From: Raphanus sativus
Lineage: Eukaryota; Streptophyta; Magnoliopsida; Brassicales; Brassicaceae
NCBI RefSeq assembly: GCF_000801105.2
Contig: NC_079517.1
Location: 20,159,579 to 20,223,578, forward strand
Direction: 5' to 3'
DNA length: 64,000 bases
Shown piece by piece: positions 24,681 through 36,664 of this stretch. Under the pieces are notes generated by a model, which worked only from the letters and a program-made list of their open reading frames with translations, made no database searches and was not told the DNA's origin. Numbering within the stretch: position 1 is the stretch's first letter; every line of letters begins with the position of its first letter. The translations under genes and the position numbers were made by a program.

Positions 24681-24888
24681 CAGGGCCGGCTCAAAGAATT
24701 AGTGGACCCGTGGGTAAAGTAATTTTTTCAAAAAAAAATTACATATATTTACAGATAATTTCAAAAATTGGACCATTATTTCAATATTATTCTTTTAAAC
24801 TAGGCCCTTTTCTAATACTATTTTTGCAAAAAAAGCATTTGGGCCCTAGGGCGTGGGCCCCCTTGCCCCTATGCCTAAGCCGGCCCTG
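24681..24888. mobile_element. hAT-type MITE in exon 4 of the WAT1-related pseudogene
   Basis: 208 bases with terminal inverted repeats CAGGGCCGGCT and AGCCGGCCCTG, flanked by perfect 8-bp target duplications CCCACACT (24673-24680 and 24889-24896). The 8-bp duplication and the CAGGG start indicate the hAT superfamily. Removing the element and one duplication restores an open exon, so the insertion itself is the lesion here. Confidence 0.93.
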
Positions 24889-25473
24889 CCCACACTCCTC
24901 GCTACTGCATCTGTCACACCTACAATTTCGCTTCACAAGCATTTGACTTCATCCGACTCAAGCTGGATAATCGGTGGCCTTTTGATTGCTTTACAGTACT
25001 TTCTTTCATCAGTCTCGTATATTCTTCAGGTGCAAAAGTACACTTGAAAAGTTGGTTAAAATATTTTTAGGTCGCTGGTGAGTGGTGGTGACACGTTAAA
25101 ATCTTGCTAACTCGGTAGCAGTTTATATGTTTCAGACTCGAATCATGGAGTTGTACCCTGAAAAAATAACTGTTGTCTTCTTATACAATCTATGCGTAAC
25201 ACTAATCTCAGCACCAGTATGTTTACTGGGGGAAAGAAACTTCACTTCTTGGATTCTTAAACCGGATATTTCACTCGCTGCAATAATGTACTCGGTGAGA
25301 ATCAGTTCTTACAATCTGCTTTCATGTAATATAACCGGTAAGTTCAGAAAGTAACACTTCGTTTCAGGGAGTTCTCGTTTCGGTATTTAGTGGGCTTACC
25401 CATACATGGGGTCTGCATCTGAAGGGTCCAGTATACATATCCTTGTTTAGGCCATTGTCTATTGTTATTGTAG

Positions 25474-25514
25474 AAAACCGGAGCTTCTAGCACAGTTGGT
25501 AAAGGGTTCAGGAG
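25474..25514 (+). other. tRNA A-box-like foreign segment in exon 6
   Basis: Where the intact paralogue continues with coding sequence to the exon end, this copy has about 41 unrelated bases containing TAGCACAGTTGG, which fits the pol III A-box consensus TRGCNNAGYNGG. No B box follows. It may be a stub of a tRNA-derived SINE, or chance. Confidence 0.35.
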
Positions 25515-26019
25515 GTATCATTATCTTTCATCTTCTTCTTCTGTAACTTGGCCTCCACGTTCTAGAGAGTAATTATAATTACAAAATGCGTTTGCGTGCA
25601 GTGTGATTGGTCAGTGATATTGTGCATGGGATTCTACACGTTGATATGGGGAAAAGCAAGAGAGGATACAACCAAAAATATAGCTGGCTCTGAGGATTAC
25701 TCACCTTTGCTGCTTACACACATCGTAGAAGATAAAGCCTTGCCATAACGATAGGATTGATGCAACTGAATATTATGCATCGTAAATAATGAAAAGTGGA
25801 AGTCTCAAAAACAATACAACTCTGAAAATATTAAAGTTACCAACCATAGCAAATAGAATTTGTAACTTTATAATATTAATAAAATTACCAAAACAATAGT
25901 GGTTTGTTTTGATTTCGTTTGGTTTGGTACTTCCATCATTTTTAACGCTCCTTTCCAACCAACTGTCAGCTGAAAACAACGTCTTGTCTGACAAGTGTCT
26001 TGGTTGCTAAATATGATCA

Positions 26020-26027
26020 TATAAATA
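26020..26027 (+). promoter_or_regulatory. TATA box of the intact WAT1-related gene
   Basis: TATAAATA 96 bases before the ATG, giving a predicted leader of about 60-70 bases. Confidence 0.6.
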
Positions 26028-26122
26028 CTTAACACACCGACAGCATAACTGCATCTTAACTTATTCTGAGATCAATCTTCTAAGCCACTGATCATATCAA
26101 TATCATATATATCATATATATC

Positions 26123-27784
26123 ATGAGGCGATCTGGAGAAGAGAAAGTGGCGTGGAGGTACTTCAGCAGAGATGTTGTTCCGTTTACTGCGATGATTACA
26201 GTGGAGTGTGCCACTGTTGGGTCCAACACTCTGTTCAAGGCTGCCACTTTGAGAGGATTGAGCTTCTACGTCTTTGTCTTTTACTCGTATCTTGTTTCAA
26301 CACTTCTTCTTCTTCCATTATCCTTCATCTTTGGAAGGTACCTGATCATCAACTATTTTCCCAGTATAAACTTTTCAAGGATATGAACTTCTTTTGCATG
26401 CAGGTCAAAAAGATTGCCTCCATCCAAGTATCCTCTCTTCTTCAAGATTTTCTTAGTTGGGCTTCTCGGGTAATATATAGTAATACTACTGCTTTTAGAT
26501 TAGTGTTGAATTTTCGGTTGTTTTGGTTTCCTTAACTTGAGGGGAACAGTTTAATATCGCAGATAGCTGGTTGTAAAGGAATAGAATATAGTTCTCCTAC
26601 TCTGTCCTCTGCTATCAGCAACCTCACACCAGCTTTCACATTCACCCTCGCCGTTATCTTCAGGTTCTAGCTCCTTCTATTTGGCTTTCTTCTGACGTCT
26701 GATCGTTACAATCAATCTTATTACCGTGCATGTCACGCTAACTGGTGCTTCTTCCTTGGGTGGCTTTATAAGGATGGAACAAGTGAGGTTAATGAGCTCT
26801 GAGACTCAGGCTAAGATCCTTGGTGCAATACTATCTATATCTGGTGCTCTGGTAATTGTGCTCTATAAAGGCCCAAAGGTTCTTGCTGCTGCATCTTTTA
26901 CACTTCCATCACCTCCTACCATTTCACTTCGCCACCAGCAGATGACTTCATTCGAGTCAAGCTGGATTATCGGAGGACTTTTGCTTGCTTCACAGTATTT
27001 TATTATATCAGTCATATATATTCTTCAGGTACAAGTACTTGAAAATTTCATTTAAAAAAAACTTTGGGTTGTTCTTGGCACATTCTTGCTAAGTAGCTGT
27101 GTATGGTGTCAGACGTGGATCATGGAAGCATACCCTGAAAAAATAAGAGTAGTCTTCTTCTACAACTTAATTGCAACGCTAATGTCAGCACCAGTGTGTT
27201 TCTTTGCGGAAAGCAATTTGACTTCTTGGGTGCTTAAACCAGATATTTCCCTGGCTGCAATCGTATACTCGGTAAGCATCGAATCTTATAATATGCTTCC
27301 ATTACTGACCATGTTTTAAGCTCAGAAACAAAAACTTTTTATTTCAGGGAGTTTTTGTTTCATTGTTCAGCGCACTTACCCACACATGGGGTCTGCATCT
27401 GAAAGGTCCGGTCTATGTATCTTTGTTTAGGCCATTGTCTATTGCTATTGCAGTTGCCATGGGTGCTATATTCCTAGGCGATGCACTTCACCTTGGGAGG
27501 TACCTTATCATTCATCTTCTTCATTTCTAACATGTTATGAAGATTTTATCTATGTTATAATAAGCTTTTGATTAAGTAAATACATAATTATATTTTACCA
27601 TTCATGTGGTTTGGGTAGTGTCATCGGATCAGTGATTTTGTGCTTCGGATTCTACACTGTGATTTGGGGCAAAGCAAGAGAGAATTCAACCAATGCTGTT
27701 GCTGGCTGTGAGCATTCACCTCTGCTACTTACACATGTCGCTGAAGACGAGCACTTGTTAGTAAGATATGATTTATGCAAGTGA
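26123..27784 (+). CDS. WAT1-related / UMAMIT transporter (EamA family)
   Basis: Seven exons, all with GT-AG introns and consistent phase: 26123-26337, 26404-26469, 26550-26663, 26773-27028, 27113-27271, 27348-27499 and 27619-27784. The product has 375 aa, the usual length for nodulin MtN21-like/UMAMIT proteins, which have two EamA repeats and ten membrane helices. Signs include the early [22 protein letters not shown] helix, [22 protein letters not shown] (first EamA repeat), LYKGPK between the halves, [34 protein letters not shown] and [19 protein letters not shown] in the last helices. The family moves amino acids or auxin across plasma or vacuolar membranes; the substrate here is unknown. 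It lies tandem to a broken paralogue. From memory, neighbours in Arabidopsis (At5g40230/At5g40240 beside ATL46) are of the same family. No lesion seen. Confidence 0.92.
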
Positions 27785-27802
27785 TAATCCTTAAGTTATT
27801 AA

Positions 27803-29154
27803 CTAGATTTTGATCCGCTCGACCGAGCGGGTATCAATTTTTATTTTTTTCTTTGTTTATATTAAATATTATACATGGTTTGTAATGTGTGTACTAATAT
27901 TATATATTTAAAAATAACAATGTTCTTAATTACATCGAATAACTTTTTTTGCGTTCTATAGTAAATTATATGACCATTATTTATTGGACATCATATAAAC
28001 AAATCAAACATTTATATAATTAGATTTATGTATAAAATATCTAGAAAATAATTTTCTGAATTAAAAGTAAAAAACATATACAAATATGAGTTAGTATGGT
28101 ATTAAAAATTGATACATTAGTTATAACATTTGTAAAAAAATAAAAATATTATAGACAATTTATTCCATAGAATATTCAATTTGTATAGTTGTATCAATAG
28201 TTTTCAAAATAGAGAATGTGTATGCACTGTAAAAATATTTTAAATCACGTTAGCAAAATTTCCAAAAAGTATAGTTTTTTTTGAAAATTTTAGTTAGTTA
28301 AAAAAGCTAGGAATGTGATCTAAATTTGTAATAAGTATTTATCTGTATAAGTGATTATATATATTTTTAAAATTTACCAGATTAAATAATTGTTTATATG
28401 ACATTTTTAAACATAATAATTTCTAATTTATATTGAGTAATTTTATTTTGTTTTATAATCCATCAATTGTATAATCCATACTTTTAGAATATGACCCAAT
28501 ATATCCTTACAAATATATTTTTTATGGATCAAAATTTATGATAATGTATAATAAAATTGTTGTATATATTATTTAAAATATATGGTGTTATATATTTTAT
28601 ATTTTCAACATTTATCATACTGAATTTACATTGTGGTATTATTTATATGAAAAATATATGTGACAAAATATATTTATATATTATATAAATGATTATTTTA
28701 ATGTGACTTTTATTTTTAGTTATTACTAATAAATAATAAAAAATATAATTACATATTTAAAATAATATTTTTCATTAAATATTTAAAGCTATGTTTATTA
28801 ATTATTTCCAAACACACACACATATATAAGAAAATAGGAAAAAACAATGAATAATATAAGTTAGGTTTATTATTATTGTTGCCAACTTTTTTATTCGAAT
28901 TCGATTTTAGAAATGTATTAAACAGAAAAATAAAATCATAAAAGGTAATACACATTAAATAGAATTTGATTTTGGAAATACATTAATTAAACAAAAAAAA
29001 AAGACAAAGAAATTTTAGGAAACACACATTAAATAACTGAAAAGACAAGCATTAATATAGGAAGATTAATTAAATGTTCAGTGGCATATCATTGTAAATA
29101 ATACTAAAAACTAAGGGATATTTTTAGAGTGTACTTCTGTTTTAATAGAATAGA
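27803..29154 (-). mobile_element. Helitron H1
   Basis: The 3' end (left) reads A|CTAG at 27802-27806 with the hairpin CCGCTCGACCGAGCGG, 19 bases after the stop of the WAT1-related gene. The 5' end (right) is the inverted form of TCTATTCTATTAAAACAGAA and ends GA at 29153-29154. Non-coding, AT-rich. It may supply that gene's polyadenylation signals. Confidence 0.85.
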
Positions 29155-30150
29155 CTAGATCTGGACCCGCCCGACCGGACGGGTATTAATTATGAGTTCT
29201 ATTATGTTGTAAAAATAGTTGTTGCTAGTTTATGATATATAATATATGAAAAACCATACTACAATTTTGACAAATTAGCAATATATTTGAGATCAATGAA
29301 TTTAATATGGTTATTCAATTGTATATTAATATTTATAAATTTGGATAATGTTATTTGTTATTTGTTTGTGCCAAAAAAAAAGAAAAGAAATAATGTTAAT
29401 AGTTTAAAAATGAGTTCGAATATTTTTAGGCAAAGTTATAAGTAACCACTATTAAGTGTAATATTATATCTATATTAATCATCTATCTCTATTATTACTT
29501 AGGATGTGAAATTTTAAATTTTATTATGACATCATTCCCAGATCATAAAATATTAATTGATTTAATTAATTAATTAATATAAACTAATGGGGTTTTGTTT
29601 TCCAAAATATCTATTATTATACCGATTTTTGGGCCATTATTATTTAGTCAAATATTTTATAATTAATATAAACTAATGGAAATTATTAAACCAATTTAAA
29701 ATTTTAGATATAACATGTTTACTCTTACGATCGTTATAGTTGTGATGAGTTTAAATAAAACATTCTTTATAGTTGTGATGAGCTGATCTTTAATTAATTC
29801 TATGAATTTTCATACATTTTACATTATGCATATAGATGACTGTATGTTGACTTTTGATCTGAAACTATAAAAATCGATGGTAACTATGATTGTGGTTGTT
29901 TAATATTGCAGGCGTAATGTTATCTGTAAAGGAAAATATGGCATAGTTGGAAGATGAAGTACATTGATCATTTAATTATTAGTTTCCTTCATCGTAGTTT
30001 GTTAGTGTTAGTTTAGGAAAGTGTTAAAACGTGGAAAAGACATGAATTTTTTACGCAAAGACATTATTAATTCTCAGTGGCATTTGCTTGTAAATAATAG
30101 GAAAAACTAAGGGCATTTCCATATGTGTACTTCTATTTTAATAAAGTAGA
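29155..30150 (-). mobile_element. Helitron H2, abutting H1
   Basis: The 3' end CTAG begins at the very next base after H1, with a CCCGCCCGACCGGACGGG-like hairpin. The 5' end (inverted TCTACTTTATTAAAATAGAA) ends GA at 30149-30150 before T. It has the same orientation as H1. H1's terminal A serves as the host A of the insertion site. Confidence 0.85.
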
Positions 30151-30649
30151 TTTGTAAAATGAGAAGTAAACGGTCACTAAAATAAAAGACGCACAAAAAG
30201 TTTTCAGTAATCCAGAAATCATATAAATTTTGTGTTGACTGAATAAATTTGGTTAACTTTCTTATTTTTACATTATTTGGTTAACATATTGATTTTAGTT
30301 AATAATTTAAGTTTAATGGTTATTTTTTTTATTAAAACAGTGTCGATTTTAAATATTAAAAAACAACAAAAAAATTAAATCTACATGTTAGTAGATTTTC
30401 CCAAATTAAAAAAAAAACAACAACTGATTTTAACGAGAATAAAACAACAGTTAAGCAAGAAACCATTTATGCAAAATTGTCGTAGACGTCATGCCATCTC
30501 CACAATTGATATAGTTCTTTTTGACAATTTTAAAAAAAAGTTCTTATATGTTAGATATTATTTTTTGGAATACAGTAAACATAAAAGAATTTAAAATAAA
30601 GAGAAATTGGTGGAAATGCACCCAAATAAACAATATACTGTATTAGACA
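30151..30649. other. AT-rich intergenic
   Basis: No gene or terminus recognised. An open frame at 30385-30594 is lysine-rich low-complexity translation of A-rich DNA. Confidence 0.5.
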
Positions 30650-31025
30650 TCTATCTATTTTATTAAAACTGAAGTACAAGTTGGAATTAACCATTAATTT
30701 TCCTTAATATTTACCACTTATGCCAGTGATCTTTATGCATTACCATTTGATTTTGTGATGGACTTAACTTCCATATTTTCCTCGAAGTCCATTACTACCC
30801 ATTATTACATATATAATGATTAACAATCATTATTTGGGCCAATGTATCTACTAACTACGCATCTACTAATTACATATTTTAAACGTTTTACATATTTCCC
30901 TATTTTTAAATCTTTACGTTTCGGTAGATAACTAGAACAACAATCGTTTACGTATATAGAATTATTATTTAGTATAGCCTATTCTGATAAGTAATAAGGG
31001 TGATTTCCGTCATGTTGTTCGTTTA
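30650..31025 (+). mobile_element. Helitron 5' end fragment
   Basis: A|TCTATCTATTTTATTAAAAC plus TGAAGTACA marks a Helitron start. No separate 3' end is seen before the next 5' end at 31026, so it is either a truncated copy or an alternative start of the larger element. Confidence 0.65.
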
Positions 31026-32490
31026 TCTATCTAATCTATTAAAACTGAAGTACAAATTTAGAATAACCCTTAAACTTGCACAATATTTACAATACAATAC
31101 CACTAAAATAATTAATAAACTTACCTTTTATTATTCTTTGATTTTTCTGGTTATTAATGAATTTTCTAAATCTAATCTTACCTAAAAACATGGTAACAAG
31201 AAAGTCAAAATCAAATTGTCATCTTCTCTATTAAAACCTATAATAACTACGTGTATAGACAAATCATATAAACTGTATTTAATTAAATTTAAATATGTTT
31301 AGTTGGTTATTTTTTAAGAAATACAAAGGGTTTGTACATACGATAGAAATAATGGCATTGCCATTACAAACCAGGTCATTCTCTCCTTCAAAAAGTGGAA
31401 AGAAAATTCTCCAATTTTCAGTACCATCATCATAACATGACTTATACTTTATCACCTCTTCTTTGAATACAAACTATTAGAATATACCTTTGATCTTTTT
31501 TTTGGGTCAAACCAGTTTTATCTTATTCATTTATACAAGTAATAAACACAAGTGGCAATCTATAAGTCAGTAACCTGAACCGGTTACGTATAAATCAAAA
31601 TTTACATTTTTTACAATTTAAATATGTTTTTATCAATACCAAATATATAATATACAAAACGTAAAGTTTATGTCTAGACCGAACCAATATAAGATATATT
31701 TCATTTAACCATCCATTCAAATTATTATTTGTGGATTTACCAAAATATGGTATATGAAGAGAATATTCTAAAAGTAAAAATAATGGGAAATTACCAAAAA
31801 TACTATTTTTATGATGCCACTTTTCAAGTTTACACTAATCAACTTTACCATTAAAATTTTAATAGGTAAAATACTATTATACCCCTAACTAATTAAACTT
31901 AAAAATATTTTTTCTACGATTTCTTCAGGTCTCAGATCCGTTTATCCGATGATCAAATCCGACGATTGGCCGATTCCGACGAGTACTCCGGCGAGATTCA
32001 ACGACGCTGGTGAGTTCTTCGGTGAGATTTGACGACAACGACGAGTTCCTTAGCTAGTTCTCCGGCAAGATTTGATGAGGATTACAACCTCAAATGGTTT
32101 TCCGAATCAAACCGTTCTGGACCTTTCTTAGGGTTTGCTCGAGCTCAATCCGCACTCGAAGGATGCGACTCTAAATTGGTTCCAGTCTTTGTGAAAAGCT
32201 TTGGGTTTTTGATTCGTATCAGTTACGAACAGAAATGTGGGGATTGGAAGTTTAATTTGACTGAGAATCATCTGTTTGAAGCTTTTGTGTATAGATGTGG
32301 AAGGTGGGGATTGGAAGTTTAATTGGTTCTTGTCTTTGTGAAAATCTTATGCAGTTTTATAGATGTGGAACTTTGCACCCGAAAGGCTTTGAATTTGAAG
32401 CTTCTGTGTATTAAACTGACTAACTAGTTGATTTGTGGGTTTGCAGAGAACGAAGTTGTATCAGTGTTTGCTGTGAGATAAAAAGGTGCG

Positions 32491-32583
32491 ATGGCGAGGA
32501 TAAAACATCAGGCTCTGCTTAATCAAAGCAAGAAGAAGAAGGGTACTAGCCACATAAGACATCCAGACTATTGTCGTGTGTAA
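32491..32583 (+). other. short gene-like fragment MARIKHQALL, unassigned
   Basis: Inside the Pack-MULE, this frame opens MARIKHQALLNQSKKKKGTS and stops after 30 codons. The basic start resembles the N-terminus of a plant membrane or Golgi protein, but I cannot name it. Flanking AG/GT-bordered segments at about 32780-32820 and 32900-32960 suggest several captured exons. Confidence 0.3.
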
Positions 32584-33017
32584 TCTCGTATAGTCGTGTG
32601 TTTTATCCTCGACAATTGTCGTGTGTAATCTCGTAGTTGTTGTAGTTGTACTCTCCTTGGTTAACAACTTATCGTCATTGGTCCCAGAGGTTTTCTTTTT
32701 TTCTTTCTTTCTTTCTTTCCATCTTTGTTTAGAAATTTCTATCTATCAACGTTTAATAGGATCTTGGTTTATCTCTCAGGTCAAGAAACACACTTGAAAC
32801 CAGAGTCATAGTTTTGAGGTACTGTTTTTGAGATGTTCTTTTCAGTGCTTTGTGGTTTGATTCCAGTGAACTTCTAAGCACTCTGTGTTTGTGTTGCAGG
32901 ACACAAATGCTGTAGCACAACAAAATAATCACTATCTTATCTTCCTGTCCCTGGTTATGCCGTAAGTTAATCTATATCCTTGTTTACTTGCTTAGATTTC
33001 TTGTTTAATCACTTTTC

Positions 33018-33256
33018 TTATTTCTCACCTTGGTTATTATTTTTCTGTTTGTAGACGTACAGTAAAAGTAGAACATCATCTGTCTTAACTCCTGGATATA
33101 CACTTTTTTGATAATATCTTGCTTCTATCTTCTATCTTATTTCTCACCTTGGTTATTATTTTTCTGTTTGTAGACGTACAGTAAAAGTAGAACATCATCT
33201 GTCTTAACTCTTGGATATACATTTTTTCAATAATATCTTGCTTCTATCTTCTTCTT
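33018..33256. repeat. 119-bp tandem duplication inside the Pack-MULE
   Basis: Two nearly identical units (offset 119), each holding TTCTCACCTTGGTTATTATT and the segment GACGTACAGTAAAAGTAGAA. Confidence 0.85.
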
Positions 33257-33504
33257 ATCTCATGTAATTTTGATTGTGAAATTGTGTCCACTAGACTGCA
33301 ATCAAACTCACAAATCGTTATTTACCTATTATTAGTAGTATTCCCACATAAGAAATGGTATAGTAAGGTATGAACGTTTCTGTGTCTTGCAATGAAAGGC
33401 ATTGATTATTTACCTGTTTGATTTGGGGAGGCTCTTGTTGTAGTCTTGAGAAGACCTAACCTTTGTGTTCTTTCTTTTGTCTGCTAAAATGCAGCAGAGC
33501 TATG

Positions 33505-33555
33505 CAAACAGAAGAGATTCTAACAATCGGAGTGAGACCAGGATGGAAAGAAATG
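33505..33555 (+). pseudogene. captured DnaJ (HSP40) fragment
   Basis: Reads QTEEILTIGVRPGWKEM, which matches the C-terminal client-binding domain of type II plant DnaJ proteins (family pattern EEILTI.V.PGWKKGTKITF). Only about 17 codons remain before the match ends. Confidence 0.6.
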
Positions 33556-33585
33556 TTTAATATACAAAAATAAATGCAGACAAAA

Positions 33586-33781
33586 TGTGAGCAATTTGCT
33601 TGCAAGACCATTGCTAATATGAAGCTTGTGAATAAAGAAGGGAAGTGAGTATAATGCATCACCTGACTGGTCAGCCAAATATTGTTGAGTTTAAAAGAGC
33701 TTTTGAGGTAAGCATTTTGTGCACTTGGTAATGGGGCTTTACGCAGGTGGAGAGTTGTTCAATAGGATTATTGCTACATGA
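33586..33781 (+). pseudogene. captured calcium-dependent protein kinase fragment
   Basis: Reads [20 protein letters not shown], then, after a break, [19 protein letters not shown], and after a one-base shift [20 protein letters not shown]. These are consecutive N-lobe blocks of CDPK/CPK kinases (FACKSI with the ATP-binding Lys; IMHHL.GQPNIVE; VHLVMELCAGGELFDRI). Sequence encoding the residues between KEG and IMHHL is missing and the VRRE segment is lost, so it is a broken exon mosaic. It immediately follows the DnaJ piece. Confidence 0.8.
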
Positions 33782-33789
33782 AATTATGT

Positions 33790-34990
33790 GCATTTTATAT
33801 GATTTATAAACTATTATAAATCTGTTGTAACAATGTTATAAATCTTTTAAAATGAGGTATACACTCTTACTATTACACATATGTACATGATGCTTTTAAA
33901 TTTTCTTAAGCAATTAAATGGTTTTGTACACCCTTCTAATTTTTTATAAACTCTTACAAAACTCTTAAAATGATTATATAAACACTTATAAATTGATTTA
34001 CAAACCCTTATAAACTAATTTATAAACCCTTATAAACTGACTTATAAGCCTTTATAAATGACTTATAAACTTATAAATAGTTTATATAATTTTATAAATG
34101 ATATATAGAATCTTATAACGATATATAAATCTCTTATAATGATTATAAACTCTTATAAGCAACCAAATTGGTGGAGAGTTGGTTAATTTGTTGAATATCT
34201 TGTGGTTTCAGAGAAGAATAATTTATAAACCAATGAAATAGTTTGTATGGTCTTATAAACAGTTTATATAATTTACAAATGATATATAAACCTTTATATA
34301 TTAGTTTATATATATTCTTATAAATGTTTTATTAACCCTTATAAACAAGTTTATGTGTTTTAGAAAAAAAATTCACAAATCCTTATATATGATTTATAAG
34401 CCTCTATAAAATGTTATAAGAATACTTCATAAACGAATTACCTTTTGAAATTCTAAAAATCCTTATAAATGATTTTATAAGCCTTTGTAAATAATTTTAA
34501 ATATTATTATAAATGATTTATATACCCTTATAAAAAGTTTCTATATATTCATATTTCAAGACTTTATAAATGAATTGCCTTTATAAATTTTTACAAATAT
34601 TTGTAAATTACTGTATAAAACCTTATAAATATTTGGTATATTCTTATAAGTGATTTTATAAAGGTTTATAAGTCATTTATATGAATATATATATATATAT
34701 ATATTGATTTTTTTTGGTAACGAATATATAAACTATTGATAAAGGTTTATAAATGATTTCTAAATTTACAGAGTTTTCCTGAGCATCTAATGATGTAACA
34801 ATATATGTTTTGTAAAGCCTTTTTGTGTTGATTGTATTTTTGAGCGATTTTTGAAAAATAAACTTATAATCCATTATACAGTTTATAAACATTTATAAAT
34901 TATTTGTAATCCTTATAAAGCCTTATAGACTGAATTTATAATCTCTTATAAATAAAGTATACGTTAATAATTTATTTAGATATAGATTAA
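33790..34990. repeat. degenerate TTATAAA-rich tandem repeats, block 1
   Basis: Dozens of variants of CTTATAAATGATTTATAAAC at roughly 20-30 bp spacing, on the + strand of the Pack-MULE interior. Includes an AT dinucleotide run near 34688-34704. No coding. Confidence 0.75.
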
Positions 34991-35640
34991 TTTTATAAAC
35001 TCTTATAATAGATACAGTAAAATTATATCATCAAACAAACATTCGATCTTCTTGGCCAGTGACCACAAACATTTTGTATTAAAGCAAGAAAGTAATTCCA
35101 TCAACAGAGATATTGAATTCACTACAACAGAGTAACGTGAAATTTCGAGGACACAAGCAACACGAGGATCAAGTCCTTGTTAAAGGAATATGGTGAGCCA
35201 ATAGAAGTATGCATCATATCTTAGACTATATATTCTATATAATAGGGGGGGTATGTGATTTGAAGTCTAACACAAGAGGTCAAATCTGAGACAACTCAAA
35301 AGCTTCTGCATGCTCAAGTAAACATGACAAATCCACCTGGTCAATACACACAAGAAGGAAGAACAAGGATGCAAATATACAGTAAAACTCTATCTTGGAT
35401 AGGCTTAAAGAACTATTCACTGTTGTCTACTTATTGAAGATCAAACAAATGGGCAGTAGATAGATGTAACCTGCACAAGTCATAACAACTTTGTGACCCT
35501 TTCAAGTGGAAAAAAATGAGATGTTTAACAAACTAGATCTAAACCTTTAACCACACAAATCTACTCTCTCAAACTAGTCTGCAGCCCAAACCATCGAAGA
35601 CAGAGTGAATATCTGCAAGACTAAGAACACAGAAGATCAG
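34991..35640. other. Pack-MULE interior, unassigned sequence
   Basis: More balanced base composition than the flanking repeats, so it may be captured host DNA, but no protein family could be read. Confidence 0.35.
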
Positions 35641-36480
35641 GATTGCTCCCATATAAGTTGTCTTATAAGCCTTTCTAAATGGTTATAGACTCTTATAAAT
35701 GTTTTAAAGACTTTATAACTGATTCATTTTATAAGCATTTATAAACTGTTTATAGACTTCTTTATAAACGTTTATAAATGGTTTATAGACTTCTTTATAA
35801 GCCTTTATAAATGGTTTATATACTCTTACAAATAATTTATAATTATTATAAATGATTTATAATTATTATAAATGATTTATAAACATTATAAATGATTTAT
35901 AAACATTATAAATGATTTATAAACATTATAAATGATTTACAAACATTATAAATGATTTACAAACATTATAAATGATTTACAAACTATTTAAACTGTTTTT
36001 AATAAACTTTACAAAAGCTTTATAAACCCTTATATAACTCTTATTGATTATTTAAATATTCTTGTAAACCCTTTAAATTATATTACAAACTCTTATAAAT
36101 TGTGTTATAAGCCTTTCTAAATGGTAATAGATTTTTATGAATGATTTAGAGACTCTATAGAGGCATGAAAAAACAAATTGTTTACATACCTTTTATAAAA
36201 GGTTTCTAGACTTTTATAACTGATTAATAAGCCGATTTTAATGGCTTCTAAACCTTATAAAAGCTTTTATAAACTTTATGAATGTTTTATAAACCTTTTT
36301 AAATTATTTACATATCTTTATAAACCTTATAAATTATTTTACAAACCATAAAATTGTTTTATAAGTCTTTCTAAATTATTATAGGCTTTTATAAATGATT
36401 TAAAGATCTTCTAACTATCTTTTATAAACATTTATAAACCGTTTATAGACTTTATAAACTTCTTAAAAATTTATCTTCAT
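35641..36480. repeat. degenerate TTATAAA-rich tandem repeats, block 2
   Basis: Same motif family as block 1. Best conserved at about 35850-35990, where near-perfect ACATTATAAATGATTTA-type units of 22-23 bases recur six or more times. Confidence 0.8.
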
Positions 36481-36664
36481 CACTGTTAGAAAGTAAAATC
36501 TCCATTGGTCTGCCAAAAAAAAAGAAGATATGCAAGTCAAACTGAAACTTCAACTAGCCTGAAAACAAATCCTCGATTGACAAGAAGTTTGTCCAACCTC
36601 TGAGAAAAGAATGTTCTTTTCTTTGATTTGCATAACTCCAGCTTTGAGTTTGCACTCCCACTTG

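Larger units (their letters stand above)
23954..25748 (+). pseudogene. WAT1-related (UMAMIT) transporter pseudogene
   Basis: Seven exons collinear with the intact neighbour: 23954-24162, 24234-24299, 24375-24488, 24573 to about 25029 (interrupted), 25136-25294, 25368-25514 and 25602-25748. Exon lengths 66, 114 and 159 match the neighbour exactly. Readable parts include [37 protein letters not shown] and [19 protein letters not shown]. Lesions: a 208-bp hAT MITE in exon 4, which puts a TAG stop seven codons past the insertion point; the end of exon 6 replaced by unrelated sequence with a TAG; and a one-base loss at the start of exon 7 (GGTCAGTG for GGATCAGTG). The intact gene would be a ten-helix EamA/DMT-type exporter, probably for amino acids. 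It arose by tandem duplication with the downstream gene. Confidence 0.9.

Noticed and set aside
25474..25514. Functional tRNA gene
   Set aside because: Only an A-box-like match; no B box and no cloverleaf.
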